From positions 177,520,611 to 177,584,610 of the forward strand of contig BTPG01000001.1 of the NCBI GenBank assembly GCA_036245525.1: a DNA stretch of 64,000 nt, in the 5' to 3' direction. Below the pieces are notes generated by a model that saw only the letters and a program-made list of their open reading frames with translations, was not told where the DNA came from and ran no database searches. This document shows positions 25,808 to 38,268 of the stretch, piece by piece. Origin of the DNA: Semisulcospira habei (taxonomy: Eukaryota; Mollusca; Gastropoda; Semisulcospiridae). Every line of letters starts with the position of its first letter. Position 1 is the stretch's first letter. The translations under genes and the position numbers were made by a program.

Positions 25808-27386
25808 ATGGAATTTAAATCACCAACAACCATTACTACAAACGCATTTCAATTTAATGTGGATGCTAAATACAATGTTGCACCTACTTATGAACAGAAA
25901 ATAATTCAACTAAACCAGCTTGATATAGCTGTAAATGAACAAGATTTATTTCAAGTTAAAGTACCAAATCCGTTTGATCATTACCTAAACCCTCCAATAA
26001 CAGATGATGCTACTGCAAGAAAGTGGACATCAAGCCCACTACAGATGTTTCAAAACCAGCTTAACTTTGCCATACTATGTTCAACTACAGGCTGTGGTGT
26101 TTCATTTACAGACCACTTAAATCACTCAAACAAACTCATTAGATCTGTCTACCTTTTCCACACGTATTACCAATTAAGACGTATTCTGTCAGAACTCCAT
26201 ACCCCACTGCCCACTGAATCCAGTTTCAACAGGTATAACAACCCCATGGATATAAAAGCATTTGAACGGATTTGTAATGAATTTAACATCAGCCCCCGGT
26301 ATGACTTTACACAAAAACTTGATGATCACAATGGCATTGGTACATTGTATTATGCTATGAGTCACAGACAATACCCACAAGATTACTACCCTGGTTTCAC
26401 TTCATTCTCATCAAAATCACAAGTCTGGTTAGGCTCAATTGAACAGAAGCAGGCTAACGCCTGGACAACATTTATTTTAGACAAGAGTGACGGGTTTACT
26501 CAAGCGGGAGTCGAGCGCGTAAATGAGTCTATCAGAACATATGTCTGGTGTTTACTAGGAGCTCAATCATTAACAAAATCAAATATTTTGAATGGAACTG
26601 GCAAATTTGAAGCACAAAAACAATTTCTTGCTAATCTTGAAGATTCAATTAATTCAACAGTAGATCTCCCATCAAGCATACAACGCTACCAAGACGTTCT
26701 CAGATATGCCAGATCAAAAGTTGACTTTGTAGTCGGCATCGGGTTATACATGTTGCCATCTGACCTTCAACTCCAAATGGGAACAATAACAAATTATAAT
26801 AATGAAATAGTTTGCAAACCAAGGGGAATCACAGCGCTGGACAGACAACAGTTAGATCCCCTGCCCCCACCTATCAGACACCCAATCGCCAGCCCACAGA
26901 GAAATACGCAGGTATAGAATAAGACGATCATTTCCATCCAAACCCCTTTTGGATGGAAATGATCGTCTTATTCTATACCTGCGTATTTCTCTGTGGGCTG
27001 GCGATTGGGTGTCTCATAGGCGGGGGCAGGGGATCTAACTGTTGTCTGTCCAGCGCTGTGATTCCCCTTGGTTTGCATACAATTCTGCCAGCGCTAGCCT
27101 CACCTATCTGGTTTGTGAGAATGAAATAGTTGTTGCAGGTGTTGGTCAAAAACTCGGTCTTAATCAATCTGTAAACTTAGGAGGAACCACTGCGCCTGTA
27201 CTGTTGTTAAAACCATTACAGGTGGTTACTTCCCCTACCCCAACACCCATACAGCCAGTAACGCTAGTAATGACAGTAACACCCATCACGTCGCTACCAA
27301 CCCCTGACACACATGAGTCAGAGAGAACTGCATTGGTAATAGGCCTTACTGGGTTAGGGGTTTTACTTCTTTATCTGTTTCATTAA
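25808..27386 (+). pseudogene. Conserved Polinton membrane-anchored protein (copy C), split by a retroposon
   Basis: Homologous to 46,421-47,677 of D (418 aa). The first 335 codons (25,808-26,812) are open, then a 307-bp hairpin insertion (26,813-27,119) adds a foreign tail and a stop at 26,917. Homology resumes at 27,120 and ends with the C-terminal membrane segment ('ALVIGLTGLGVLLLYLFH') at 27,386, overlapping the next convergent gene by 24 bp. The conserved core includes 'SSPLQMFQNQLNFAILCSTT', 'PLPTESSFNRYNNPMD' and 'GVERVNESIRTYVWCLLGAQ'. Confidence 0.88.
26813..27119. mobile_element. 374-unit retroposon, short hairpin insertion
   Basis: Flanked by the perfect 12-bp repeat AATGAAATAGTT (26,801-26,812 and 27,120-27,131). 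The insert is a near-perfect inverted repeat: an inverted partial unit (26,813-26,939) faces a direct partial unit (about 26,950-27,119) around a ~10-base loop. It ends CTATCTGGTTTGTGAG, the same 3' end as the insertion at 29,204-30,753. Absent from copy D. Confidence 0.92.
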
Positions 27387-28592
27387 ATAACCCACCATCA
27401 ACCCTCCTACTGTAACCAAAAAGACCCACACATGTTCTGCCATAAACCCAACTACCTTTGCTGCAGTACTAATCATCCAACTGACAACTGTGCCTATTAT
27501 GCCGGGTAACGCATCCATTGCTTTCAGAGCCAATTTCTTAAGCAAATCTGATATGTGAGACAGTTGTTTCTTTACCCATGACTGTAAATCTTTTGGGCCA
27601 GTTGGGGCCGGTGGACCTGGCGGTGCCGGGGTTGGACCCCCACCACCCCCGGAGACAGCTAACACAACAGTACTGATAATAAATCCAAGAGCTGTAATTA
27701 AACTTGCAATTGTAATACCTTGTTCTCTGAAAAGTGTTTTCAATCTCTCAGCCAGAGTTGTGTCTTCGTGAAGTATTTTCTGAATAGTTTCTCTAATCCT
27801 GTTAACTTGTGATTTCAGTTTTTGTCTTTAAATACTAATTGTCTCTAACCGTCCTGATCTTTCTATCTGCAAATCATTTAATCTGTGTTGTATTCTTTCT
27901 TTCATTTCTGTGTCAAGATTCCCATTGTCTGCGGTAGCCAGTTTTTCTTTTTCACGTTCTATGTGTTTATCAAGCTCACCTAGTTTGGCTACATTATTTA
28001 CCATCTCACCTCTTATCGTCTGCAGTGATTTATCCAAGCCAATTATCTCTCTCATTGACAAAGGTGGATCATCTATTGTTTTCATAGCATCATTTATTTG
28101 TCCTTCAGTAAATGATGTTTCTTGTATCACTGTGTTTGCTATTTCTGGTAGACTTGTTACTGGTGCCATTTCAATTTCTTGCCCTGTTGGCAACTTTGTT
28201 TGTGTGTCGTGAAGGATACTAACCAGTCTTGGTGTGACAGGAGACCCACCAATACCAAGTTGACGCAAGGCGCCAACACCACCTTCATTTTTGATTGTAC
28301 TTAAAGCCCTAAACTTACCAGGGTTTTTTTTGTTAGTCAATAGTACTTTTCCTTTGTCAACAGTATTTAAATATAAATGACCCTTGCCATCAAGTTCAAA
28401 CTGATTAGGATCTATGTTGTCTGGGCGGTCACCAACATGATCATAAAACGAGTTCACTTTGGTTTCTAAAAGTTCGTGACGTAAACTGTAAGTATTTCTT
28501 GTACCAGTCATATCTGACATATCTGTTGTATTACCAAAATCATTCATGTCATCCATTTCAAAATCTTCATGATTAAATCCTCCTCTGGCCAT
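27363..28592 (-). pseudogene. 416-aa-type membrane protein, copy C, with in-frame stop
   Basis: Start at 28,592 (MARGGFNHEDFEMDD). The acidic N terminus, the 'LYLNTVDKGKVLLTNKK' block and the charged helical region ('LDKHIEREKEKLATADNG') are intact to a TAA at about 27,828. The same frame continues to 27,363 with the two C-terminal hydrophobic stretches ('ITIASLITALGFIISTVVLAV', 'FLVTVGGLMVGYLMK') and a G/P-rich linker between them. Same length class as D (48,904-47,654). Confidence 0.87.
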
Positions 28593-28632
28593 TGTTTTAT
28601 TAATTTAATATTTTTTATTGTGCATAATAAAA

Positions 28633-31482
28633 ATGACACAGTCTTACGGATCAAAGTTAGACCCATACAGAAAACTACGTGAGCCTCTTGGTGTTAAGGG
28701 CATTAGACAATCAATCGTCATCACAAACAATCCAAGTACGATAGATCAGAATCAAACACTTACAGTCAAGTTTCCAAACCTAGGCCCCAGTGACGCTATT
28801 GTTCCTGGCACTGCACACCTTGCATTTAATATTGAACTTTCATCAGACACAGACGTAAACAGAACACTAGTTAACAATCTTGGTAGAGCAATTGTTAGAA
28901 CTATTAAAGTAAAACTTGAAGGACAGGAAGTGTTTAGTCTTGACGATGCTGATGTGTTTTACTGTTACAAAGATCTTTGGCTCACAAGAGAAGAACGAGA
29001 GGATCGTATTTACCAAGGCATACAGACAGATAATATTGGTAAACTTCGAATCGATGCCGGAGATAAGGTAACTACTGGGGTAGCCAAGGAAGTTATTATA
29101 GCAGAAACATATGGAACCAGATTTTACATTCCACTTGAGTTTGAAATCCTAACAGCACATTTGCCTTATTATCAAGGGGCACTGAATGACCATCTGAGCT
29201 TTGTCACTACTCAAACCAAGGGGAATCACAGCGCTGGACAGACAACAGTTAGATCCCCTGCCCCCGCCTATCAGGCACCCAATCGCCAGCCCACAGAGAA
29301 ATACGCAGGTATAGAATAAGACAATCATTTCCATCCTCAAAAGAATGGATCAGGTCTCTTATATAACCCATGTCTTTCTCCGGAACTTAGGATGTAGGCA
29401 GGAGAAACATACATACACAAACATGAAGGTGCGCTACTATACGTGTTCGGGTAAATACCCTGATTTTCCACAGTAGATGCACAGAACATTACACAACAAT
29501 GTAACGATACAAATTTTGCCTCGATAGGCGGGGGCAGGGGATCTAACTGTTGTCTGTCCAGCGCTGTGATTCCCCTTGGTTTGAGTACCGACAATTCTGC
29601 CAGCGCTAGCCTCACCTATCTGGTTTGTGAGTATCACGTATAACTCGAGGCAAAATTTGTATCGTTACATTGTTGTGTAATGTTCTGTGCATCTACTGTG
29701 GAAAATCAGGGTATTTACCCGACCACGTATAGTAGCGCACCTTCATGTTTGTGTATGTATGTTTCTCCTGCCTACTTCCTAAGTTCCGGAGAAAGACATG
29801 GGTTATATAAGAGACCTGATCCATTCTTTTGAGGATGGAAATGATTGTCTTATTCTATACCTGCGTATTTCTCTGTGGGCTGGCGATTGGGTGCCTGATA
29901 GGCGGGGGCAGGGGATCTAACTGTTGTCTGTCCAGCGCTGTGATTCCCCTTGGTTTGAGTACTGACAATTCTGCCAGCGCTAGCCTCACCTATCTGGTTT
30001 GTGAGTATCACGTATAACTCGAGGCAAAATTTGTATCGTTACATTGTTGTGTAATGTTCTGTGCATGTACTGTGGAAAATCAGGGTATTTACCCGACCAC
30101 GTATAGTAGCGCACCTTCATGTTTGTGTATGTATGTTTCTCCTGCCTACTTCCTAAGTTCTGGAGAAAGACATGGGTTATATAAGAGACCTGATCCATTC
30201 TTTTGAGGATGGAAATGATTGTCTTATTCTATACCTGCGTATTTCTCTGTGGGCTGGCGATTGGGTGCCTGATAGGCGGGGGCAGGGGATCTAACTGTTG
30301 TCTGTCCAGCGCTGTGATTCCCCTTGGTTTGAGTACTGACAATTCTGCCGGCGCTAGCCTCACCTATCTGGTTTGTGAGTATCACGTATAACTCGAGGCA
30401 AAATTTGTATCGTTACATTGTTGTGTAATGTTCTGTGCATCTACTGTGGAAAATCAGGGTATTTACCCGACCACGTATAGTAGCGCACCTACATGTTTGT
30501 GTATGTATGTTTCTCCTGCCTACTTCCTAAGTTCCGGAGAAAGACATGGGTTATATAAGAGACCTGATCCATTCTTTTGAGGATGGAAATGATTGTCTTA
30601 TTCTATACCTGCGTATTTCTCTGTGGGCTGGCGATTGGGTGCCTGATAGGCGGGGGCAGGGGATCTAACTGTTGTCTGTCCAGCGCTGTGATTCCCCTTG
30701 GTTTGAGTACTGACAATTCTGCCAGCGCTAGCCTCACCTATCTGGTTTGTGAGCATCTGAGCTTTGAACTAACTTTCAATGACTACTCCAAAATTATTAA
30801 ATCATCTGATCCCAATGCAACATATAAGATCTCTAACATTTGTTTGGAATATGAAATTGTCACACATGATTATTTAGCTACTCTCATTCAAAATCAGTAC
30901 AAGACAAAACTTCCAATTTATTATGACAGGGTGATTAGACATAGTTTAATACCCAAAGACAAGAGCGACCCAATGTGGAACATAAACTTGAACACACCTG
31001 CCAGGTCACTGAAAGGTATTCTTATGTTGTTTGTTGAACCAGCAGGCCCATACAAACGGGATTCAGAAAAATTCTATAATCCAAAGATTACACATTTGTC
31101 TTGTACAATCGAAGGCCGTCCTAATCAAGTGTACGCTTCAGGTTTGTTACCTTATCAACACTATGATGAGATCACAAAGTATTTTGCGGGTGGAAGGATT
31201 AGAGATAAACCAGCAAACATTGCGTGCAAAGATTTACATCTGTATGACGTAAGGATTGGTCAATACCTTACAAATAAGTATGCTCTTTGGTTAGACCTTC
31301 ATAGTATGGACGACGACTATCTTCATGGGTCAGGTAGAAAGGTTGAAAACGGCAGTGACGGGATTACAATTCAGATACAAAAGAAGGTTGAATCCGCTGC
31401 AGCCATAAATATATATTTGTACCTGATATATGACGCACAACTGAGCATAGAAGAGAGCAGACTAAAGGGTGTCATGTATTAA
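28633..31482 (+). pseudogene. Candidate major capsid protein, copy C, split by a retroposon
   Basis: Start at 28,633 (AATAAAAATGACACAG). Codons to 29,203 match the D capsid candidate (48,945-50,231). A 1,550-bp insertion at 29,204-30,753 then interrupts the frame, and homology continues from 30,754 to the stop at 31,482. By chance a long frame crosses the insert into the second half, so 30,577-31,482 is open. Both halves are highly similar to D, so the disruption is recent. Confidence 0.9.
29204..30753. mobile_element. 374-unit retroposon, tandem insertion in the capsid gene
   Basis: Flanked by the perfect 13-bp repeat CATCTGAGCTTTG (29,191-29,203 and 30,754-30,766). The structure is one inverted partial unit (29,204-29,525), one direct partial unit (29,526-29,631), then three full direct units of exactly 374 bp (29,632-30,005; 30,006-30,379; 30,380-30,753), each ending GGTTTGTGAG. 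Each unit has a TATATAAG about 30 bp before TTTTGAGGATGG. No hammerhead core, tRNA-type A/B boxes or coding function seen. Class unknown. Confidence 0.92.
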
Positions 31483-31500
31483 ATTATATTGTGTATTAAA

Positions 31501-32112
31501 ATGAACCGGAGCTTGATGACACTTGACCCACACTGTGGATTGTTTTGCGGTGCCACAGGGTGTGGTAAAACTGAATTTGTACTTAACCTCTTACAAACAA
31601 GATACATCCATCATTTTGAAAACATTGTAATATTCTGTCCTACAATCAAACACAACAAAGCTTATCACAACCGTTTATTCATTTGGACTGACAGCAACAT
31701 TTATTTAGTGGACCCTGAGAAAAAACTGAATGACTACCTACAATATTTTTACAAGCAATTTGAAGGACAGTCAACCCTGTTTATTGTTGATAACTGCTCA
31801 GCAGAGAAAGACATTGTCAAGAAGAGAAACACATTAGCAGAACTTGCCTTCAGTGGCAGACACGCAAATGTAAGTGTATGGATTCTCACTCAGAAATATA
31901 ATGCTGTACTGAAAGATTTTCGAGAACAGTTAAAGTTTATCTGTTTGTTTTACTGTAAGGATCGTGACAGCTTTGAAGACTGCCTCAGAGAGAACGACGT
32001 CATCCCAAATAAGCATGAACGTGATGATGTGAAAAATAAACTGAAATCAACTAAGCATCTAAAGCTCATTTTAAAGACAGATCAGCCCACAGGGTATGGG
32101 TTAGTAAATTAA
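31501..32112 (+). CDS. A32-like packaging ATPase, copy C (203 aa)
   Basis: ATG at 31,501 in TATTAAAATG context. Walker A 'GATGCGKT' lies at residues ~16-23. The Walker B stretch is 'TLFIVDN', where D has 'TLFIVDD', so the second acidic residue is Asn in this copy. Otherwise intact to 32,112. The A32 family of P-loop ATPases drives genome packaging in viruses with double-jelly-roll capsids; about 200 aa is typical of Polinton versions. It follows the capsid gene by 18 bp and precedes the 114-aa gene by 27 bp. Confidence 0.9.
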   Translation: MNRSLMTLDPHCGLFCGATGCGKTEFVLNLLQTRYIHHFENIVIFCPTIKHNKAYHNRLFIWTDSNIYLVDPEKKLNDYLQYFYKQFEGQSTLFIVDNCSAEKDIVKKRNTLAELAFSGRHANVSVWILTQKYNAVLKDFREQLKFICLFYCKDRDSFEDCLRENDVIPNKHERDDVKNKLKSTKHLKLILKTDQPTGYGLVN

Positions 32113-32139
32113 TTTATACATTTGTTTGTCCAATAAAAA

Positions 32140-32487
32140 ATGACAGATGGACAAATCATGCAAGTGATTGATCTCACACACTGTTTCAAAGATGTTATGC
32201 ACTTTACTGACTTAATAACATCACCCAAACAGACTTACATAAGCCTTTCAGCACCATCGGAAATATATGTTACATATAGTGTGACTTTGGATTATGTGGA
32301 TGAGTATCCAGATGTGGAGTGCATGACAGTTGATTTAAAGACACCTACTTTTAAAGTTAATGATACCAACTATGGTTGGTTAGGGGAACTTTGTTATAGC
32401 ATATTTAAGCAACTATGTAAACTAAATGTTCATATTAACAGTGTTACAGTCAATAAAGTGGTATTACACAAGGTGAGCCAGCGGTAA
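32140..32487 (+). CDS. Conserved 114-115-aa protein, copy C
   Basis: Start in CCAATAAAAAATG context. Intact and collinear with 50,899-51,243 of D. No recognised domain: a predicted beta-rich half ('SLSAPSEIYVTYSVTLDYVD') and a C-terminal half 'YGWLGELCYSIFKQLCKLNV'. It sits between the packaging ATPase and polymerase in both complete copies. Confidence 0.72.
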   Translation: MTDGQIMQVIDLTHCFKDVMHFTDLITSPKQTYISLSAPSEIYVTYSVTLDYVDEYPDVECMTVDLKTPTFKVNDTNYGWLGELCYSIFKQLCKLNVHINSVTVNKVVLHKVSQR

Positions 32488-32523
32488 TATTTTTTCATTT
32501 ATTATTTTGTCGGTCAAATAAAA

Positions 32524-35500
32524 ATGACGGACAATGTTCAAAGCCCATCAGGCTCATCAAGCCCTGGCCTACGTAACGTGTTTCACACAACAGATTTGCC
32601 TACATCAAATACTAATAATGTTTATGAATCAATAGAAAGATCTTTTTCTGTCATACAAGATAATCTTCTTACAGGCAGTGTGAAGATTCAGATTGTTGCT
32701 AAAATAGAATTTACTAGAGTAGACGGTGAAGTGATTGTATCATATATATCAACAAGACAACACACAGTTAACACAAGAAGGGAATTGGAGAACGTGTTTA
32801 GAGACAGACTATTACCTGACTTCCTCCAAGCAATTGACAGTGCAAAAATGAAGGGGTCTGGTTGGCATGAAGGACATGTACATGAACTACAACTAAAGCA
32901 GTCAAGGTATCATCCTATATTAGGTAAATCATGGTTGCCACTGCCAACAGAGGTTGCAAACAAAAAGGCTGTCGTTAACATACAGAACAATGACAACCAT
33001 TGTTTCATGTGGTGTATGCTTGCTAAACTACACTTTGTAAAATCAAAACCTGAATGTGTATCTAACTACTTTAAATTTGTAAATGAACTCAACTTTAGTG
33101 GCATTGAGTTCCCTGTTAAAATAGAAGACATAGACTTGTTTGAAAAACTAAATCCTGGTATATCTGTAAATGTGTATGTGTGGGATAATGAGTCTGTCGA
33201 CAAGTTACAACCCATTAGAGTATCACCACTTGCTCCAACCTACGGACAGTCAGAAGATAAACATGTTGACATGTTATTAATAGGCCCTGTCGGAGAAAAT
33301 GATAACTTTCACTACACAATTATCAGAAATATGTCACGTCTAATTCATTTGCATACAACAAAACACAATGGCAAACAGGAAGTGTGTAAAAGATGTTTAC
33401 AAAGGTTCTCCTCTATTGCAGTAGCGCACAAACATGTTTTACACTGCAGATCAGCTGATGACATACAAACTGTACTTAAGTATCCAGATCCTGGTAGTCA
33501 AGTATATTTTAAGAACTATGGGAATCAACAAAAGCTACCGTTTGTAGTGTATGCTGATTTTGAATCACTAGTTGTTCCGTATGAAGGTCCTGTTCCAGAG
33601 TCATTACCAAAGACTGTAAAGTTGAGTGACCAAGTGGTGTGTTCTTTTGGTTATATTCTTGTTAGGTCAGACGGACAGCATTCAGAACCTGTTATCTACA
33701 GGGGTGAAAATGCAGCATGTCTGTTTTTAACAGAAATGAGACATCTGTATAGTCAGGTAGTACAGTATCTCACAACATGTCAGATGCCTTTGGTAATGAC
33801 AGAAGAAGACAAACTGAAATTTGATACAGCTGAGACGTGTTGGATTTGTGAACAGCCCCTCCAGGGTGATAAAGTTCGTGACCATGATCACATAAATGGA
33901 CGTTACAGAGGTGCTGCACATAACAATTGTAACTTATTATTAAAAACAGATCCTAAGACATATAAGTTACCAATCTTTTTCCACAATCTCAAAGGATATG
34001 ATTCACACATTATCATGCAGGCTGTGGATGAATCTTACAAAAACATTAGTTGTATTGCGCAGACAACTGAGAAATATTTGACTTTTAGGTTAGACAAATT
34101 AGCATTTTATGACTCTATGCAACATTTGTCTTTAGGGTTGGCTAGTTTGGCAGAAGGACTGACTGAGTATCCAATAACAAGTAAATATTTTGAGCCAGAC
34201 TTGATTAGGAAAGGTGTGTATCCATATGAGTACATTGATCACTGGGTTGTGTTTGAGGAAACAAGACTGCCACCGAAAGAGAAATTTTATTCTACACTTA
34301 ATGGAAAAGGTATTTCTGACTCTGATTACCAGCACGCACTTGATGCGTGAAATAAACTAGGGTGTCAGACTATTGGTGACTACCATGACCAGTACTTGAA
34401 AGCTGACGTTTGTTTGCTAGCAGACGTATTTGAAAGTTACCATGAAAAGGGTTTGTTACACTACAAGCTTGACCCTGCCTGTTACATAACTAGTCCTGGC
34501 ATGACATGGGATGCATTTTTGAAATCCAGTAAGATATCTATAGATCTGTTGTCTGATCGCACGATGGGTGAAATGGTGGAACGTGGATTGAGGGGTGGAA
34601 TAAGTATTGCAGCAAACAATTATGCAAAAGCCAACAACAAATATCTGGACGGCCCGGGGTTTGACCCCTCAAGGCCAAGGTCATTCATTACGTACTTGGA
34701 CGCTAATAACCTTTATGGGTTCGCAATGTGTGAGTTATTGCCCTTGAAAAACTTTTGTCTCTATGATTTGTCACAGTATGACATAACACAGTTAACAAAC
34801 AATATTATGAATCTTGACCGAAACGACGCTAAGGGTTGGATATTTGAAGTCGACCTAGAGTACCCACACCATCTACACAATTACCATAATGATTATCCCT
34901 TAGCTGTTGAGAAAATGAGTATGATGGGTAAAAAAGAAGACACTAAACTTGTGCCAAATTTGAATGACAAATTTAATTACGTTTGTCACTACCGCTTGTT
35001 ACAGTTTTACATCAGACATGGGTTAGTACTAAAGAAAGTTCACAGAGGCATTCAATTTGATCAGAGTGCTTTCATGAAAGATTACATAATGAAGAACACA
35101 ACATTGCGTGCCAGAGACGGCAACACTGCATTTGACAAAGACTTCTTTAAGCTTATGAACAATGCCTGTTTTGGAAAGACTATGGAAAATCCTCATCACC
35201 TCAAAGATGTGAGACTTGTCACAACTGAATCGGGTGCAATTAAACTTACAGGTAAGCCACAGTACACAGGGTACAAGGAGTTTCATTCGTCATTGTATGC
35301 AGTGTCACTCAAAAAAAAGATTGTCAAACTGGACAAGCCAGTATTCATTGGTATGGCAATTCTTGAGTTGTCAAAACTTTTGATGCTTGAATTTTATTAT
35401 GATTACTTCAAACCAAAGTATCCTGAGTGTCGTCTGCTATACACTGACACTGACTCTATGATCATTGATGTGTGTACTGAAGACTTTTATGAAGACATGA

Positions 35501-36004
35501 AAACAGAACTACACATGTATGACACGTCTGACTACCCTAAAGATCACCCACTGTTTAGCACACAGAACAAAAAAGTGCCTGGAAAGTTTAAAGACGAACT
35601 GAATGGTGTGCCAATAGTTGAGTACGTTGGACTGAGATCCAAAATGTATTCTATACTGCATCAGAAAGGAAGTCAGTCAAAAGCCAAAGGAATAAAAAAA
35701 AACAGCGATAAAAAATAAAGACATCCGTCATGAACATTATAAGCAAGTGTTAGATGGGGCATTAATGCCTGATTATCCAAACAAGTCACTGAGATCAAAC
35801 ATAATCTTGAAATGATTCAAACACATAAGAAGTCACTTGCAGTTGGGGACACGAAACGTGTGTTTTTCAGTAAAGAAAAAGCTTATGCACCAGGTCATTA
35901 CAGGTTCAAGTTATCTGAAGAAATAGTTGATGAACTGGTTGATGAATTAATTGATGAGTTAGTTACTGAAAATGAGTAACGGTGTCTGGGGGAATAATCT
36001 GTAA
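32524..36004 (+). pseudogene. Protein-primed family B DNA polymerase, copy C, nonsense and frameshift
   Basis: Start at 32,524 (CAAATAAAAATGACGG). Open through the N-terminal domain, the zinc finger (about residues 280-310), Exo I 'VVYADFESLV', the treble-clef 'CWICEQPL...VRDHDH' and Exo II, to a TGA at 34,348-34,350. The same frame then runs to 35,718 with Exo III, motif A 'YLDANNLYGFAM', motif B 'LMNNACFGKTMEN' and motif C 'LLYTDTDSMIID'. An A-run frameshift near 35,695 and a 4-base deletion near 35,800 disturb the C terminus, which ends near 36,004 and overlaps the integrase tail. Confidence 0.93.
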
Positions 36005-36705
36005 TTCTTCTCTGACAAATGCCCTTTGGGGTGCAGGGACGTACAGGTAATATATTGTTGCGTCAGGACCGGGAATTATTTTTTTTATATTGTGTACAGA
36101 CGTTGACCAGATGGGGTCTGTCGCTCTGCGCTTCACGTCGTTTTCTGATTCTCCAGGTTGATATAGATATCTCACCTGTTTAGTAAATAAACTTGTGTCT
36201 GGTGCTGGGGTTGGTCCTGTTTTTGGCTCTGTAATTGATTTCAATTTAATAGCGTCAGCAGGTTTTACATGGCCTTCATTATTCATTGCTTTTATCACAT
36301 GTGGTAATCTCTTTACCCACTCAGTGTTCCGGGTGTCATGCATGAGTTCTTTAGAATACTGGTAACTGAAAAGTCTTTCTGATAACTGTTTGTTAAAGTT
36401 CTCTACAATTGCCTGTGATCTGTGAACACCTGGAATACCGCGTCTAACCAGTACACCATGCTTCGCAAATAACTGATTAACTGCGCCTTTGAATTCTGAT
36501 CTGTCATCAACTTGAACAAGTCTGGGGTATCTTAAAGGGCTTCGACTATATATTTTTGTTAATGCTGTAGCAACTGTACTGGCTGTTTTGTCAGATATGG
36601 GTTCAGCGTCCTTATACCTTGAAGCAATGTCTACAACAGTCAGTGCGTACTTGTATTGTTTCTTTCTTATTGTATCATGTGGAAGAAACAGAAGGTCCAT
36701 TTGAT

Positions 36706-37869
36706 TCGGTTTCTGAGAACATTTACCGACCCTCTGCTGGATTGTTTTCAATTCGCGTATCGCGAAAAACGTTCCGTGGAGGATGCGGTGTCACTTGGTT
36801 TGTTTTATGTTTTACAACACCTTGAAATCCCAAACACCTATGCCAGAATTTTATTTGTTGATTACAGTTCTGCTTTTAACACCATTATTCCATCTAAATT
36901 GTACCAGAAGATCCAGCAAATCGGAGTTCCAGAGACATTGTGCCTCTGGACCCTCGATTTCCTGTTGATGAGACCACAGGTCGTTAAAATTGGTGGATAT
37001 GTGTCATCCACCCTCACTTTATCCACGGGCACGCCTCAGGGGTGCGTGCTCTCCCCTATGCTCTACTCCCTGTTTACTTATGACTGTGCTTCATGCCATG
37101 CCAGTACTAAAGTTCTGAAATTTGCAGATGACACCACAGTGGAAGGGTGCATTACAAACTCAGACGAATCCTCTTACCGTAGTCAGGTTGAGACTCTAAT
37201 TAGTTGGTGTAATAACAACAACCTTGAACTGAACTCTGGCAAAACTAAAGAAATGATTGTGGACTTTAGAAAGAAACAGTCCCCTCCCCCTCCCCCTCTT
37301 GTGATCAATAGTGAAATCATTGAAACAGTCCAGAACTTTAAGTTTCTTGGCACTACCCTGTCATGTGACCTGAAGTGGGAGGAAAACACTCGCCTTATCG
37401 TCCAAAAAGCACAGCAGCGCTTGTTCTTCCTGCGACGTCTGAAAAGTTTCGGTCTCGGTGCCCACATGTTGATGCAATTCTACCGAGCTGTGATTGAGAG
37501 CGTGCTCACCTTTTCGATCACGGTTTGGTATGGTTCCATCACGGCCAAAGAGAAAATCAGACTGAGTAGGGTGGTCAAGACCGCTTCAAAAATCATAGGC
37601 AGAGATCTTCCTAGCCTGGACTCACTGTACCAGCAGCGTCTCTTACGTAGAGCACGTCTTATCTCCAGTGATTCCACCCACCCCGGCAATGAGCTTTTTC
37701 AAATTTTACCATCAGGGCGCAGGTACAGGTCCATCAGTACCAGGACCAGCAGATTCCGCAACAGTTTTTTCCCTCTTGCTGTTCACGCTCTCTCTGATCA
37801 ACCGGACTAATTGGAGAGAGCGCGAGTGGCGAGTGAGAATGATTGTGTACAGTCAGTTTTTAACTGTAT

Positions 37870-37968
<99 letters not shown>

Positions 37969-38065
37969 AGTCTTAGTAACTGACATCAAGACAAATTCCA
38001 ATGTTTTTATTGTTTTGTACATGGAAACATATGGCAATAAACCATCTTATCTTATCTTATCTTAT
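36706..38065 (+). mobile_element. Rex1/Babar-like LINE in integrase C, with (CTTAT)n tail
   Basis: The plus-strand frame to 37,810 encodes RT blocks 'FQFAYREKRSVEDAVSLGLF', 'ILFVDYSSAFNTI', 'GTPQGCVLSPMLYSLFT', 'LKFADDTTV' and 'KFLGTTLSCDLKW', and the C terminus to 'NSFFPLAVHALS'. The 3' UTR includes (TC)n(GT)n (37,875-37,966) and ends in ATCTTATCTTATCTTAT at 38,045-38,065. 5'-truncated; no long target duplication evident. Confidence 0.9.
37875..37966. repeat. (TC)n-(GT)n compound microsatellite in the LINE 3' UTR
   Basis: About 16 TC units followed by about 29 GT units. Confidence 0.95.
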
Positions 38066-38268
38066 GTGTGTCATTGGGGGTAGTGTTTTCAAAATGGGGT
38101 CTAGATATCTTTCTTGGAGCAGGAAGATATATCTGCCAAATTGCTTGTCTCTGCAACCATTGTTTGACTTGATTGAGTGTTATATCTCCGCCCACAGCGG
38201 CATGTAATTTCTGAATAGCTGTTTATCCTTTCCAATATCCAATTGGAGAGTAATATATTTTTGATAGT

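Noticed and set aside
29829..30753. Repeated open frames of about 60 codons (MRMEMIVLFYTC...) in the 374-bp units
   Set aside because: They end at the unit edge or run into capsid sequence, and show no similarity or codon constraint; chance frames in a non-coding repeat.
29632..30753. Possible hammerhead ribozyme (CTGAT...GGATGGAAA) in the 374-bp unit
   Set aside because: The conserved CTGANGA core is absent on both strands; only CTGAT followed by a short stem and GAAA is present.
29632..30753. CRISPR-like array
   Set aside because: The 374-bp units are contiguous tandem copies without unique spacers, in a eukaryotic context with target duplications.
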